Positions 56,701 to 64,000 of a stretch of 64,000 bases of DNA are shown one piece after another (the stretch's first letter is position 1; every line of letters begins with the position of its first letter). A model generated the notes under the pieces. It was given only the letters and a program-made list of their open reading frames with translations, was not told the origin of the DNA and did not search any database. This DNA comes from Chitinophaga rhizophila. GTDB taxonomy: Bacteria; Bacteroidota; Bacteroidia; Chitinophagales; Chitinophagaceae. The stretch is from positions 806,001 through 870,000 of the forward strand of contig NZ_JAICCF010000004.1 in NCBI RefSeq assembly GCF_019492185.1, in the 5' to 3' direction. The position numbers and the translations under genes were made by a program.

Positions 56701-59515
56701 GCAACGCGTGCTTATCCACTTTACCGTTCGCATTCAAAGGCAGCTGAGACAGTTGCATAAAGGCGGCTGGCACCATATACTCGGGTAATGATGCCGACAA
56801 ATATTCCTGCAGTCCCGTTGTTGACAGTTCTTCACCGGCCACATAGTAAGCTGCGAGGTATTTACCATCTCCCTCCTCAAGGGCTACAACAATTGCCTGC
56901 TCGATAGCAGGGTATTGCTGTAATACATATTCCACCTCACCAGGTTCCACCCGGTTACCTCGGATCTTTACCTGGTTATCCGCACGTCCCAGGAACATAA
57001 GGTTACCATCAGGCAGCCAACGGCAAAGGTCTCCCGTTCTGTAAAGACGATCTCCCTGTACAAAGGGATTCGCTACAAATTTTGCAGCTGTCAGCTCAGG
57101 ATCATGTAAGTAGCCGATCGCTACTCCATCCCCTCCCAGGTACAACTCTCCCGGCACACCCAATGCCGCCAGTTTACCGGTATTATCTAAAATGTAAGCT
57201 GTCGTATTATTGATAGCACGACCAATTGGCAGTGTGTCATGCTGATAGGACGCATTTACAGGGAATGTGGTAGAGAAAGTGGTATTCTCCGTCGGACCAT
57301 ACGCATTTAACAATACCAACCCGGGATGGGCATCTCTCAGCTCATTGACAAACCTTGTCTTCAGCACATCTCCACCCGTAATGATATACTGCAATGAGGT
57401 AAATATGCCCACGTCGGCCTGAATATGCTGATATAGCAATCCGGAGGTCATCCAGAGCGTATTAACGTTATAGGCAGCAATTGCCTGTCCTAACAGGTCA
57501 GTATCCAGTATATGCTCTCTTGGTATAATAAATAACCGGCCTCCATTCAGCAATACTCCCCATATTTCAAAGGTGATGGCATCAAATGCCGGCGCTCCTG
57601 TCTGTAGTATGCGTGTCTCTCCATTTAATGGCACATAGTTAGTTTCCTTCACCAACCGGACAATGTTCCGATGGCTGACCAGTACCCCCTTAGGACGGCC
57701 GGTTGAACCAGAGGTGTACATCACATAAGCGGGATCTGTTGCCGAAAGGGTGTCTCCAAAAGAAACTGCCACAGTTTTCGCTGCTTCTTCGATATCCATC
57801 TGATGCACTTCCTCCTGCAGTACATCGGCATATGCCGCTTGTACCAATGCGATCCGGGTCTTTGCTGATATCAGCATGCTACTCATGCGCTCTTTGGGGA
57901 ATACAGGATCTAATGGCAGAAAGACTGCTCCTGCTTTGAGAATACCCAACATGGCAATAATGGCGTCTACGGAACGGTCTGCCAGTATAGCAACTACCTC
58001 TCCGATTCTTACCTCCTGCTGGTATAGCCAGCTGGCTACTCCGTCGGAGAGCAGGTCCAGCTCTCTATATGTCAGGGATCTTTCACCTTCTGTTAATGCT
58101 ACGCTTTGCGGTGTCAGGGCTACCTGATCACAAAACAGTGCATGTACAGTTTTTCCCCCTGGATAAGCTACCTGCGTATCATTGAAAGCGTGAACAATCT
58201 GTTGCTGCTCCTCTTCATCTAATAAGGTAAACGTTTCAGCACTGCTATCACCGTCTGTACATATAGCAGTTATTACCCGCTCAAGGTGACGGGTGAACAG
58301 CTGCACATAGTCCGCTCCTATGATAACAGTATTGTATGTCAGTTCTATCGTAACGGCGTTGCGCAGAAAAAAGGTCACTACCAGTGGTATGTCTGTCTGC
58401 TCATATACAACATTCAGACTTAACTGCAGTGCGGCGCTGTTATCCACCAATGCCTCATCCAATGGGTAGTTTTCTATTGCCACCAGCGAATTGAAAAGCC
58501 GGTCTGCGGGCTTCAGCCCTAACAGCTGACGGATCTCTGCGTAAGAGACGTGGCCATGTTCCTGCACATTCAACAGTATATCATGCACCGATTTCACTAA
58601 CTCCTGTAATGACTGCTGTCCGGTCACGACTCTTACCGGCACTGTATTCACAAAGTTACCCATGACCTGGTCGATACCACTTACAGCTGCTTCCCTACCG
58701 GAAAGTGGCGTACCGAATACAATATCCTTGGTACCACTATATTGCTGAAGCAACAACCCGTAAGCAGTATATAGCAAGGCTGCCTTACTTACCCGGTTTG
58801 CCCTTGCGAAGGCATCCAATGGCTGTAACTCGATCGTGGAGGTATGTTTCCTGAAGCCTACCTGCCGGGTAGTCAATGGCTGACTGGTAAAAAAGTAGGA
58901 CGCCTGCTCATAATGCGCCAGGTATTGCTGCCAGAACCGGGTATCTGCCAGGTTACTCTTCCGGGCTGCCTGCAATATCTGCTTAAACGGTGTTTTCACC
59001 AGGTTTACGGGCTGCTTACCGGCTGCCAGCTGGTAATAGGTGCTGAATAGTTCTTTCAGCAGCAATCCTGTGCTCCAGCCGTCATACAATATATGGTGGT
59101 GTGCAATGTTGAGTACATAGCGTTCAGGAGCTGTCTGTATCAGCGAGATGCTTACAGGGAGGTTGGTAAGATCAAAAACCCTCGAATGTTCTTCTGCTAT
59201 GACAGCTTCCAACGCAGTACCGTTTGATAAGACAGTATATGTAAAAGGTAACTGCACTTCTTTCAGGATGATCTGCACCGGCTTTTCCATGCCTTCCCAG
59301 CGAAACACTGCCCGCAACACCTCATTACTGCGTTGCACCAATTGCACTGCTTTTTCAAAAGCAGCAACATCTATCCCCCCATGTATATGCAGGGATAAGA
59401 AGACAGCATACAGGTTACTGTCCGGCGATGCCAGGTAATGATGCAACATCCCCTGTTGAAGCATATTGAGTTCAAATATGTCTTCAACATTTGACTTTTG
59501 AAGTTTTTGTGTCAC
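47711..59515 (-). CDS. NRPS: C-A(Val)-PCP-C-A(Val-like)-PCP-E-C-A(Asn)-PCP-C
   Basis: 3934 residues with a GTG start at 59515; an in-frame TAA lies two codons upstream, so no earlier start exists, and the next ATG would cut into the C domain. C1 about 10-435 begins ELNMLQQGMLHH, as in DCL domains that follow an E domain (HHILYDG). A1 about 445-940 has the code DAFWIGATFK, one residue from valine. PCP (GGHSL), C2 about 1040-1470 (HHIVNDG), A2 about 1475-1965 with the code DIYWMGATFK (branched aliphatic, uncertain), PCP GGDSI, E about 2060-2490 (HHLVIDGVSW), C3 about 2500-2920 (DCL, HHIVMDG), A3 about 2925-3425 with the code DLTKIGEVGK (Asn), PCP about 3430-3505, and a terminal C4 about 3515-3930 (HHIISDG) with no A domain after it. 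C4 should serve the A-PCP-C protein encoded two genes later. Confidence 0.95.
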   Translation of the reverse strand: MTQKLQKSNVEDIFELNMLQQGMLHHYLASPDSNLYAVFLSLHIHGGIDVAAFEKAVQLVQRSNEVLRAVFRWEGMEKPVQIILKEVQLPFTYTVLSNGTALEAVIAEEHSRVFDLTNLPVSISLIQTAPERYVLNIAHHHILYDGWSTGLLLKELFSTYYQLAAGKQPVNLVKTPFKQILQAARKSNLADTRFWQQYLAHYEQASYFFTSQPLTTRQVGFRKHTSTIELQPLDAFARANRVSKAALLYTAYGLLLQQYSGTKDIVFGTPLSGREAAVSGIDQVMGNFVNTVPVRVVTGQQSLQELVKSVHDILLNVQEHGHVSYAEIRQLLGLKPADRLFNSLVAIENYPLDEALVDNSAALQLSLNVVYEQTDIPLVVTFFLRNAVTIELTYNTVIIGADYVQLFTRHLERVITAICTDGDSSAETFTLLDEEEQQQIVHAFNDTQVAYPGGKTVHALFCDQVALTPQSVALTEGERSLTYRELDLLSDGVASWLYQQEVRIGEVVAILADRSVDAIIAMLGILKAGAVFLPLDPVFPKERMSSMLISAKTRIALVQAAYADVLQEEVHQMDIEEAAKTVAVSFGDTLSATDPAYVMYTSGSTGRPKGVLVSHRNIVRLVKETNYVPLNGETRILQTGAPAFDAITFEIWGVLLNGGRLFIIPREHILDTDLLGQAIAAYNVNTLWMTSGLLYQHIQADVGIFTSLQYIITGGDVLKTRFVNELRDAHPGLVLLNAYGPTENTTFSTTFPVNASYQHDTLPIGRAINNTTAYILDNTGKLAALGVPGELYLGGDGVAIGYLHDPELTAAKFVANPFVQGDRLYRTGDLCRWLPDGNLMFLGRADNQVKIRGNRVEPGEVEYVLQQYPAIEQAIVVALEEGDGKYLAAYYVAGEELSTTGLQEYLSASLPEYMVPAAFMQLSQLPLNANGKVDKHALPLPQLVSSRQYVAPSNEVEATLQTIWAALLKRDPETISTTDNFFELGGHSLNATLLMNRMFKAFQVKVSINDIFSKPTIRLLAEQINTATRITYAAIDKVPDAPYYPLSAAQRRLFFLYEFDRFSLAYNMFQAFRVKGRLDRERLEDAFRGLLQRHESLRTTFMLVDGIPMQQVSANVPFEIVTFNTTSAIHTFRKPFILEEAPLIRVGLISTDEDTHLLLVDMHHIVNDGVSLAVIIRDLIRLYNKEVLLPLKLQYRDYAVWQQSPAQASIVATQNSFWLKEYETLPGLLNLPADYPRPKIRTHEGKIAAFEIDREITDKLKALAEKESATLYMLLFAACSVWLGRLAGQEDFVIGTPVSGRVHADLEGMIGMFVNTLPVRCQPKGEQSFSAFLSVTKHKMLACFENQLFPYEDLIEQLRIERDASRNPLFDVVFAFENFDTPVLELPGLTFTPVDNEQVVAKFDITLTGKAVADHLSFSLEYNSDLFSAVTIERFIAYFKNLLSEITIAPERQVLTFDMLSTSQREQLLHAFNNTSVPYPSNSTLHEQFEAQVRLTPDNIALTANGCDITFHELNSRADRIARVLSSYHPEPGERIGIVAVKTIDTIAAMLGTLKAGCAYLTIDPDFPANRIAHMLSTGNVRLFMAEEADNLPLPAGLIVLNPGQLPEIAADVQKLSTGGESLACVLFTSGSTGLPKGVAVTHRNILRMVKNDVDCYIDENTRLLVTSAFTFDIINYDIWACLLNGARLFLANKSVVLDTYELGTLMAKERINFMWLTSSLFNQHMQVDPNIFAPLGYLMVGGDVVSPQFANEVRRLHPGLRLINAYGPTENGTFSTKFLINEDAVYTVPIGKPVSNSTVYVLSKYGRLQGVGIPGEIFVGGDGVAAGYLNDPEKTSEKFIPHPFIANERVYQTGDIGYWRADGILIFSGRADNQVKIRGNRIELGEIETALLAYEHITNAIVQCRVHNDNKYLVAYYLAPQELAADLLRTHLSETLPEYMIPAAFVHLEHIPLTNNGKADLRALPEPVFSGQAYQAPGTMQEQLLAGIWEKVLGVSPVGVTDNYFSLGGDSIRSIQIISRVRAAGYELSVKDIFVNQTIDRLATQLKVLKTSAEQGLVTGQSQLTPVQRHCFFGRSIAERAHYNQSVMLHFPEGISAELVQQIFGYLQLHHDALRMVVQETADGLLLTNKPADHSVSLTVHTAYTEDACTAIQGSINLVEGPLMKLGLFQIADGSHLLIAIHHLVIDGVSWRILLDDIATLHTQAQQRQPFSLPAKTMPFLHWSAQLKEYTGSVAHRLACAYWQQHQLKGLIKRDRPAGTNRGIDVQQVRCSLNKALTHQLLREVTDTFRTSVEEILLTAFATALAGYYKQEHVCIDMEGHGREEVAGGAAVSRTVGWFTSIYPVVLKMNGATWSDRLRYVKETLRNIPNKGIDYLLCKPIDADTAGISFNYLGQFESDYQLSPLSDGLKVNPLATRDYDWDVTGIIINDALEISMSYSADQYLETTMKTLLQQFESDLLSVISYCLDKAHTALSPSDLTYRGLPMETLDVLQSQYHLQDVYPLSPMQEGMLFHTLYDGQDDPYYQQISYTVHGPLEIDKVAQTMKSLIQRYDILRTIFLHEGDMPGLQLVLKEQAPDFVYLDAREEGATAVDRYKVQDKQRKFALDQDVLLRLAVAHTAPDTYTFIWSFHHIVMDGWCMGLLIGDFKELYEAAVNGRKPVLEPVRPYADYIRWLQDRDPQEGLSYWSQYLAGYQLAAGLPGKVESVVPAKKVSRIMELPQPLVGTLNEVSVKYGVSVYTVFQCVWGLLLQTYNDWDDVVFGSVVSGRPAEVAGIESMLGLFINTVPVRIHTSGEERVSDVFQRIQRELLDSEPYHYNMLPDIQSRSESGRQLLNHILIYENYPVSAGLGDNISNMEVFEQTNYDLSIVIVPGTPFTIRFDYNSGIYSEQLIGQVMMHLEQLMTAVVSDPSLQVKELSLPTDLGKYNNTAKAFEEELSIIALFDQQVARTPDAIAIEHEGKAISYATLQSLSNSIAAALSTAGIQEGDLVGVLLDREPGFVYGVLGILRLGAAYIPVDTTYPLGRIAGIFTDGQVKAVITREAYAGQCEGFLVLVLEDLAMDSTAVQPVLAGGDRLAYMIYTSGSTGVPKGVMISHRSLVNYITWAAGLYIKSSPAVFALYTSVSFDLTITSLFTPLVTGGRLLLYSSHDPLLLEEVIKDARLTVLKMTPSHLKLLSEISIPAGHSLETLIVGGEQLESRVAAAVYNQFEGRVSIYNEYGPTEATVGCMYYIYQPSDEYVNVPIGYPAANTQIYLLDRYQRPVPAGAVGELYIGGAGVAQGYYGKASLTAEVFIPNPFMPGTLMYRSKDTGIYDAGCGLLFTGRSDSQLKIRGYRIEPGEIVHHVCQHAGIREAVVLERHQQLVCYYVSEEACDITLGEVLPAYMIPSHYVHLGSLPLTSNGKLDTGALPDPVGGMDAYESPAAGTAQQLADIWADVLKIEVSSISAKANFFTLGGHSIRAMRLMNLVRRHFNSNITLRDVFANSVLADMAAFIERQQSLTGLQLIKAGVRDFYPASAAQERMYYQQLLNPANLGFNIGVVFRLTAAVDLERLHQAFGLLLQRHTALRTYFQLGEDGLAQYVHQDMTGETLLAETVNASSLEERWHQFIVPFDLGRAPLMRYAIWQEYLLIDVHHIISDGISLNILIRDFRDLYQGKTPAPVAYNYLDYCSSITDLDKEKARHYWEQQLSGELPRLDLPVMQQRNFPEVHPAAITTLGIQEEKYRQLQQYAVSTNTSAYVLLLSAYYILLHKLCGNTSLIVGIDAAGRSHDALQDIVGTFVNILPLKVNISEGQSVRSFLTEVKDCMLDALDHQEYQFDEIVALVDEDERDGRNPVFDVHFAFANTLDSDKELGEIGFVPVLTRQHDTTQYEFKVEVSEKENGLSIAFIYSTLLYEADMIEMFAGYYQHIMAAIINNDEMSIDNIRLETAVNV
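49142..50936 (-). repeat. Asn A-domain block copy 2, pair of 31481-33275
   Basis: Second copy of the roughly 1.8 kb asparagine A-domain direct repeat. The other edge is in the C-terminal lobe of the DCL domain, where similarity falls off gradually rather than sharply. Confidence 0.88.
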
Positions 59516-59540
59516 GGGTTACAATTTTGAAAGGTCACAG

Positions 59541-61952
59541 TTAAGCTCTCAGACTTTTAACTGGGTTAAGCCGGGCAACCTTAATGGTTTGAAAACTTAT
59601 GGTAATGAAGGCAATTGACAGACATAGCACAGTAGCTACCAGGAACACCCACCAGGGAAATTCACTTCTGTATGCAAAATTGCCCAACCATTTGTTCATG
59701 AAATAATATGAGATAGGCGCTGCCACTATTACGGCAATAATCACCAATCTCAGAAAATCGACCGATAACAGGAAGATGATACGCCCTACTGAAGCACCCA
59801 ACACCTTTCTTACGCCGATCTCTTTGGTGCGCTGTTCGGCGATGTAGGTAGCCAGACCAAATAGTCCGATACAGGCTATTAATATCGCCAAACTTGCAAA
59901 GATGACTGCTATCTTTCCCATCCGGCGTTCTGCATAGTACATCCTGTTAAAGTCTTCGTCAAGAAAGCGATAATTAAACTGGGCATCTCCGATGTTGCCC
60001 CTCCATTTGCTTTCTATCTGCCGCACTGCTGTACCTACCTGGGATGTACTTAGCCGGAACGATACCAGCCCGTTATTTTTTCCCAACGTAAGGCAAAGCG
60101 GACCTATGTTCTTGCGGAGTGATTCATAGTTAAAGTTCTTCACCACGCCGATGATCTTCAGTTCTTCGATATCCGGTGCTGCACCAGTGTAAATCTTTTG
60201 TCCGATGGGATCGTTGTACCCCAGGGATCTGGCCATTGCTTCATTGATAATGACCGCCCCTGAATCTGACGTAAACTCCTTGGAGAAATCACGTCCTTTC
60301 ACAATCTGCATACCCAGCGTTTTGATATAATCCACATCTACATTCCAACTTTCGACGCTGATGCCGTTGTTCAGATCCATAGTGGCATTCTTCCAGTAGG
60401 TCCAACCTTTTCGCTGTGCAGTAGATACCGGCAGAAAGCCTGTAACAGTACCTGACTTTACACCATTGATACCTAATACTTCCTGTTTGAATAATTCCTC
60501 TTTCCCATTCAGTGCCACTGAGCCGCTGATAATCAATACCTGCTCTTTATCAAATCCGACATCTTTCGTCTGGATAAAATTCAGCTGACGGAATACCACG
60601 ATGGTCGATATGATCAGGATTGCTGAAGTAGCAAATTGGAAGATGACAAGCACATTTCTGAAATTACTCTTTCTCAGTGCGCCGGACATTCCCTTTAGCA
60701 CTTTGATAGGCTGGAAGCGCGACATAAAGAATGCCGGGTAACAACCTGCGCCTAAACCTATCAGGAATGGCAATGCAAGAATGGTCAGCAACAACTTCGC
60801 ATTGAACATATTGAATACGGAGATGCTCTTGGATGCCAGCTGGTTGAAAAAAGGCAGCATGAGTATTACAAAGAGCAGTGCAAACAACAGCGATATCATT
60901 GAGGTGATGGTAGACTCTGTCAGAAACTGATATATCAGTGATGTTCTGTCCGTACCCAGCACCTTACGGATGCCCACTTCTTTTACCCTGGCTGCAGAAC
61001 GTGCCGTAGACAGGTTCATGAAGTTGATGCACGCGATCAATAGAATGAATATGGCAATGGCCAGGAAGATGTATACAAACTGTACGTTACTGTTTGCAGA
61101 CATTTCTCCCTGTCTGTCAGAGTACAGATGTATATCTGTAAGCGGGAACAAGTTAAACTCAAACCGGTTGTCTCCCCGGTTCAGCTGATCAGCACTGTTA
61201 AGCTGCATAATATCTTTCGCCTGCGGAAAAATATACTTCTCCACCACCTGACGCAGTTTCTTATTAAACTGTAGATAGTCTACTCCTGGCTTCAGTACCA
61301 CGTATGTCTGGAAGTTAGCGCTCAGAAAGTTACCCCACTCATAATCCACTTCAGACATCGGGAAGATGAAATCAAAGTTGAAATGTGCATTGGCTGGAAT
61401 ATCCTTTATAACAGCTGTTACCTTATAGTGCTTACCATCTGCCTCCAGGATCTCTCCCACACAATTCACCGACCCGAAATACTTCTTTGCCATAGAAGCT
61501 GTAATGACAACACTGCCAGCATCATTGAGCGGCGTAGTACCGTTTCCAGCTACAACAGGTAAGGTGAACACATTAAACAAAGTAGAATCTGCATGTACAA
61601 CACGATGCTCGTTAATCAGCTCATTGCCCTTTCTGATCAACCGGGAGTCTTCTTTTGTATAGAACCGTACATAGTCTTCTACTTCCGGGTAATCACTTTT
61701 AAGCGTAGGGCCGATAGGATCAGGGGCTACCGCTACCAGCTGTTCCACACCTCCGAATTTAACGTCGGCATTAATACGATAGGTGCGTTCTGCCTTCTGA
61801 TTAAACCTGTCATAACTGAACTCGTCGTTCACATACAGCATGATCAGCAGAAAACAGGTGATACCCAGCGAGAGCCCGAATATATTCAGGAACGAATGGA
61901 ACTTATGATTACGCAAATTGCGCCACGCAATTTTGAGATAACTCCTAAACAT
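59541..61952 (-). CDS. FtsX/MacB-like ABC transporter permease
   Basis: 803 residues, ATG start 22 bases after the first NRPS gene and ending 25 bases before the next. The protein has the doubled MacB/FtsX permease layout common in Bacteroidota: a first helix at about 18-41, a periplasmic domain, helices at about 292-314, 350-369, 385-407 and 433-455, a second periplasmic domain, and helices at about 680-702, 727-750 and 767-788. The motif VGIRKVLG (326-333) recurs as IGVRKVLG (712-719) after each half. It has no nucleotide-binding domain, and no partner ATPase lies next to it in the window. Its place inside the synthetase operon suggests efflux or self-protection linked to the peptide, but this is inferred from position only. 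Confidence 0.9.
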   Translation of the reverse strand: MFRSYLKIAWRNLRNHKFHSFLNIFGLSLGITCFLLIMLYVNDEFSYDRFNQKAERTYRINADVKFGGVEQLVAVAPDPIGPTLKSDYPEVEDYVRFYTKEDSRLIRKGNELINEHRVVHADSTLFNVFTLPVVAGNGTTPLNDAGSVVITASMAKKYFGSVNCVGEILEADGKHYKVTAVIKDIPANAHFNFDFIFPMSEVDYEWGNFLSANFQTYVVLKPGVDYLQFNKKLRQVVEKYIFPQAKDIMQLNSADQLNRGDNRFEFNLFPLTDIHLYSDRQGEMSANSNVQFVYIFLAIAIFILLIACINFMNLSTARSAARVKEVGIRKVLGTDRTSLIYQFLTESTITSMISLLFALLFVILMLPFFNQLASKSISVFNMFNAKLLLTILALPFLIGLGAGCYPAFFMSRFQPIKVLKGMSGALRKSNFRNVLVIFQFATSAILIISTIVVFRQLNFIQTKDVGFDKEQVLIISGSVALNGKEELFKQEVLGINGVKSGTVTGFLPVSTAQRKGWTYWKNATMDLNNGISVESWNVDVDYIKTLGMQIVKGRDFSKEFTSDSGAVIINEAMARSLGYNDPIGQKIYTGAAPDIEELKIIGVVKNFNYESLRKNIGPLCLTLGKNNGLVSFRLSTSQVGTAVRQIESKWRGNIGDAQFNYRFLDEDFNRMYYAERRMGKIAVIFASLAILIACIGLFGLATYIAEQRTKEIGVRKVLGASVGRIIFLLSVDFLRLVIIAVIVAAPISYYFMNKWLGNFAYRSEFPWWVFLVATVLCLSIAFITISFQTIKVARLNPVKSLRA

Positions 61953-61974
61953 CAGTGATCAGTTTACAAAGGAT

Positions 61975-64000
61975 TTAAAATAAAATGTCCAGTTCTTCCT
62001 GGCTGAGATTGACATGTGCAAAATCAGCAGGCGTTACCTGTCTTTCTTCCTCTCCGGACAGCAATTGTATTTGCTGCTCCAGGATGTTCATCCAGTCCTG
62101 TATAGTTTCTTTGCTGAATGCCTTTTCATTATATACCACATCCAGCTGCAACACACCATCTATAATCATGGCATTCAACTCCAGTCTGGCGGTCATATGG
62201 TTGTCGCCGTGCACATCTCTGCCTGTTGGCAGGGTTACATAGCTGAATAGATCATTGTGAAAATCGCGGGTAAAATCTCCCAGGTAGTTAAATCTGACAT
62301 CGACCCGTCCGGTTAACTGGTCAGGCGAATCTGCTGATTTCCGGATCTCCTCCTGTATTTGATGGATGAGTATGGGGAATGGTACACCGGCGTCCTGAAT
62401 AGTCAGTGGGTACATCACTGTAAACCAGCCTGCGGTACGGGACACGTCTGCACCATCCAGGTTCCTGCCATGGCGTTCCTGTTCAATTACGAATTTCTGT
62501 TTGCCTGTCCACAGTGCCAGTGCTTTTACCAGAGCCGCGTTCAGCAGAACGCCAACGTCAGCTTTATACCGCTGCCACACATTGGTGACCATCGCTGCAT
62601 CCATAGTAAGCGTATAATGCTTGCTGTCTGCGATGAGCCAGTCAGACAGTTCATTGTCAGCCGATATAAAAGAAGCCACCTGCAACGGCTTACGCGCAGG
62701 ATACTGGTTCCAGTCTACCTGTGCCACCGTTTTCAGCGGCAACGTTGTTCCCTCACGCGTCAGCAACTGATACAGGTCTTCCAATAATATGCGCCAGGTT
62801 ACGCCGTCCACTACCAGGTGATGAGCAGTAATAAACAGCATATCCCTTCCATCTGCCAGATGGAGCAGCGCTGCTCTCATCAGTAGTCCCTGTTGCAGGT
62901 CAAATCCGCTCTTTATGCGTTCGCATATGGTAGACAAAGCTGCTTCAGTGGTACTGATCTCCTCTATCGGGAATGGCGCATCCAGGTGAAGCGGGTTGTA
63001 AAAGAGCTTTCCTGTGGATGCATTATAGTTAAGTCGCAAGCCATCATGGTGAGCCAGCAACTGGTCAAAAGCCTGTTGCAAACGGGCAAGCTCCGGCGTA
63101 TGATGTAACTGTAGCAGGACAGATTGGTTATAATAGGCCGGCTGAGGGAATTGCTGTGAGAAAAACCATTTCTCTATCGGAGAATGCTGCTTCTCTCCCG
63201 TTATGATTCCCTGATCTGCTACGGGGCTGTCAGTGCCGGCATCGATATGCATACATACCATTTCTACGGTATGATATGCCAGTATATCCCTTACCTTCAT
63301 CTGGATACCCTGTGCCGCCAGTTTCGTAGCAATCTGGATACCTTTGATAGAATCACCTCCGCACTCAAAGAAGTTGTCTGTCTGATGCATCTCCGGACAG
63401 CCCAGCACATCCCTCCATACCTGCAGTACACGGGCGGTTATACCTGTTGCAGCTTCTTCACGATCCTGGGCTATAGGTTGATGATGCAGCACCAGTCTGG
63501 CCGTATCAACTTTTCCATTATTGGTAAGCGGAATTTCCGGTACATGGTGGAAATAGGCAGGTATCATGTAATGTGGTAACCGGCCACCCAGGTAACTTTT
63601 CAGTTGCTTGTCTTCCAGACCTGCCATTTCATCTTCCGTGCGGTAGTAAGCGACCAGATATTGCTGTCCGGCATTCCCGGTGGTCACATCCAGCACTGCT
63701 TCTATTATGCCTGTATATGCCAGTAACTGCTGCTCTATCTCTGCCAGCTCTATCCGGAAGCCATTGATCTTCACCTGCCTGTCTGCACGGCCCAGGAACA
63801 GCAATATGCCTCCGGGCAACATCCTGGCAATATCGCCGGTTTTGTACATGCGGTTACCGGGAATAAACGGATCACTGATAAACCGTTGTGCGGTCAGTAC
63901 TTCATTATGCAGATATCCTTTACCAACACCATCGCCACCGATATAGATCTCGCCGGTGAGGCCTTCGGGAACCTGCTTATTGTTCTCGTCCAGCAGATAG
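61975..64000 (-). CDS. NRPS C-terminal part: A(partial)-PCP-E (N-terminus outside window)
   Basis: The frame is open to the window edge, giving 674 visible residues. The Met at 63849 is internal: the 50 codons upstream of it encode normal A-domain sequence (GEIYIGGDGVGKGYL), so it is not the start. The visible part holds the end of an A domain (YKTGD, VKINGFRIELAEIE, NGK), a carrier domain with GGDSI, the form typical before E domains, and an epimerisation domain with HHLVVDGVTW, SRTAGWFTVMYP and FNYLGDF. The module should deliver a D-amino acid. The pocket residues of the A domain lie beyond base 64000, so the substrate cannot be read. The tail ends LSQEELDILF, like the linker that normally joins E to a DCL domain, and the next NRPS begins with a DCL domain. 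Confidence 0.95.
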   Translation of the reverse strand, partial: YLLDENNKQVPEGLTGEIYIGGDGVGKGYLHNEVLTAQRFISDPFIPGNRMYKTGDIARMLPGGILLFLGRADRQVKINGFRIELAEIEQQLLAYTGIIEAVLDVTTGNAGQQYLVAYYRTEDEMAGLEDKQLKSYLGGRLPHYMIPAYFHHVPEIPLTNNGKVDTARLVLHHQPIAQDREEAATGITARVLQVWRDVLGCPEMHQTDNFFECGGDSIKGIQIATKLAAQGIQMKVRDILAYHTVEMVCMHIDAGTDSPVADQGIITGEKQHSPIEKWFFSQQFPQPAYYNQSVLLQLHHTPELARLQQAFDQLLAHHDGLRLNYNASTGKLFYNPLHLDAPFPIEEISTTEAALSTICERIKSGFDLQQGLLMRAALLHLADGRDMLFITAHHLVVDGVTWRILLEDLYQLLTREGTTLPLKTVAQVDWNQYPARKPLQVASFISADNELSDWLIADSKHYTLTMDAAMVTNVWQRYKADVGVLLNAALVKALALWTGKQKFVIEQERHGRNLDGADVSRTAGWFTVMYPLTIQDAGVPFPILIHQIQEEIRKSADSPDQLTGRVDVRFNYLGDFTRDFHNDLFSYVTLPTGRDVHGDNHMTARLELNAMIIDGVLQLDVVYNEKAFSKETIQDWMNILEQQIQLLSGEEERQVTPADFAHVNLSQEELDILF

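Noticed and set aside
62359..62787. Plus-strand open frame of 142 codons
   Set aside because: Antisense to the epimerisation domain, with no recognisable domain and no gene spacing of its own.
63849..63849. Met at 63849 as the start of the first NRPS gene
   Set aside because: The frame continues upstream to the window edge and encodes A-domain sequence, so the gene is cut by the window.
1..64000. CRISPR arrays, tRNA or rRNA genes
   Set aside because: The window is covered by coding sequence on one strand; the repeats seen are kilobase-scale domain copies, not short spaced repeats.

Overview
The window is one continuous stretch of a large hybrid non-ribosomal peptide synthetase / polyketide synthase (NRPS/PKS) gene cluster. 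All thirteen supported genes lie on the minus strand, separated by about 4-35 bases, so the window reads as one long operon fragment transcribed from base 64000 towards base 1. There is no gene-free stretch of any size and I see no RNA gene, CRISPR array, transposase, promoter or terminator. The host is most likely a member of Bacteroidota (Chitinophaga-like). The reasons are moderate G+C, A/T-rich spacers without clear Shine-Dalgarno sites, and an FtsX/MacB-type permease of about 800 residues of the kind common in that phylum. The genus is a guess.

Layout in order of transcription. N1 (61975 to beyond 64000) is the end of an NRPS protein: A(partial)-T-E. An FtsX-like permease follows (59541-61952). 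N2 (47711-59515) is C-A-T-C-A-T-E-C-A-T-C. asnB is at 45834-47690. N3 (42702-45815) is A-T-C. N4 (31298-42688) is half-C, C-A-T-C-A-T-E-C-A-T. N5 (24867-31280) is docking domain-C-A-T-C-A-T. H1 (17192-24862) and H2 (9763-17181) are both KS-AT-KR-ACP-C-A-T. P (5377-9744) is KS-AT-KR-ACP. Then come a periplasmic serine-hydrolase/ABC-exporter fusion (2269-5364), a secreted serine hydrolase (749-2233) and the start of a class III aminotransferase of the diaminobutyrate type (1-719).

Specificity codes read by hand from the A domains suggest, from N1 to P: D-residue (code off-window), Val, D-(Val-like), Asn, unassigned, Thr, D-Dab, Asn, Thr, Asn + C2, Dab + C2, unassigned + C2. The three C2 units come from malonyl-type ATs and are reduced to beta-hydroxy by KRs, giving statine-like gamma-amino-beta-hydroxy acids. 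The tailoring and supply genes fit this: asnB for three Asn modules and a diaminobutyrate aminotransferase for two Dab modules. No thioesterase or reductase release domain is visible. The exporter fusion has the domain order of ZmaM-like prodrug-activating peptidases (S12 peptidase, three membrane helices, ABC exporter), which suggests that a leader on the peptide is removed during export.

The cluster carries signs of recent internal recombination: three pairs of nearly identical blocks (about 3.1, 1.8-2.5 and 1.8 kb) shared between neighbouring synthetase genes, with sharp edges inside domains. All code readings and domain limits are by eye; residue positions are approximate for the largest proteins.
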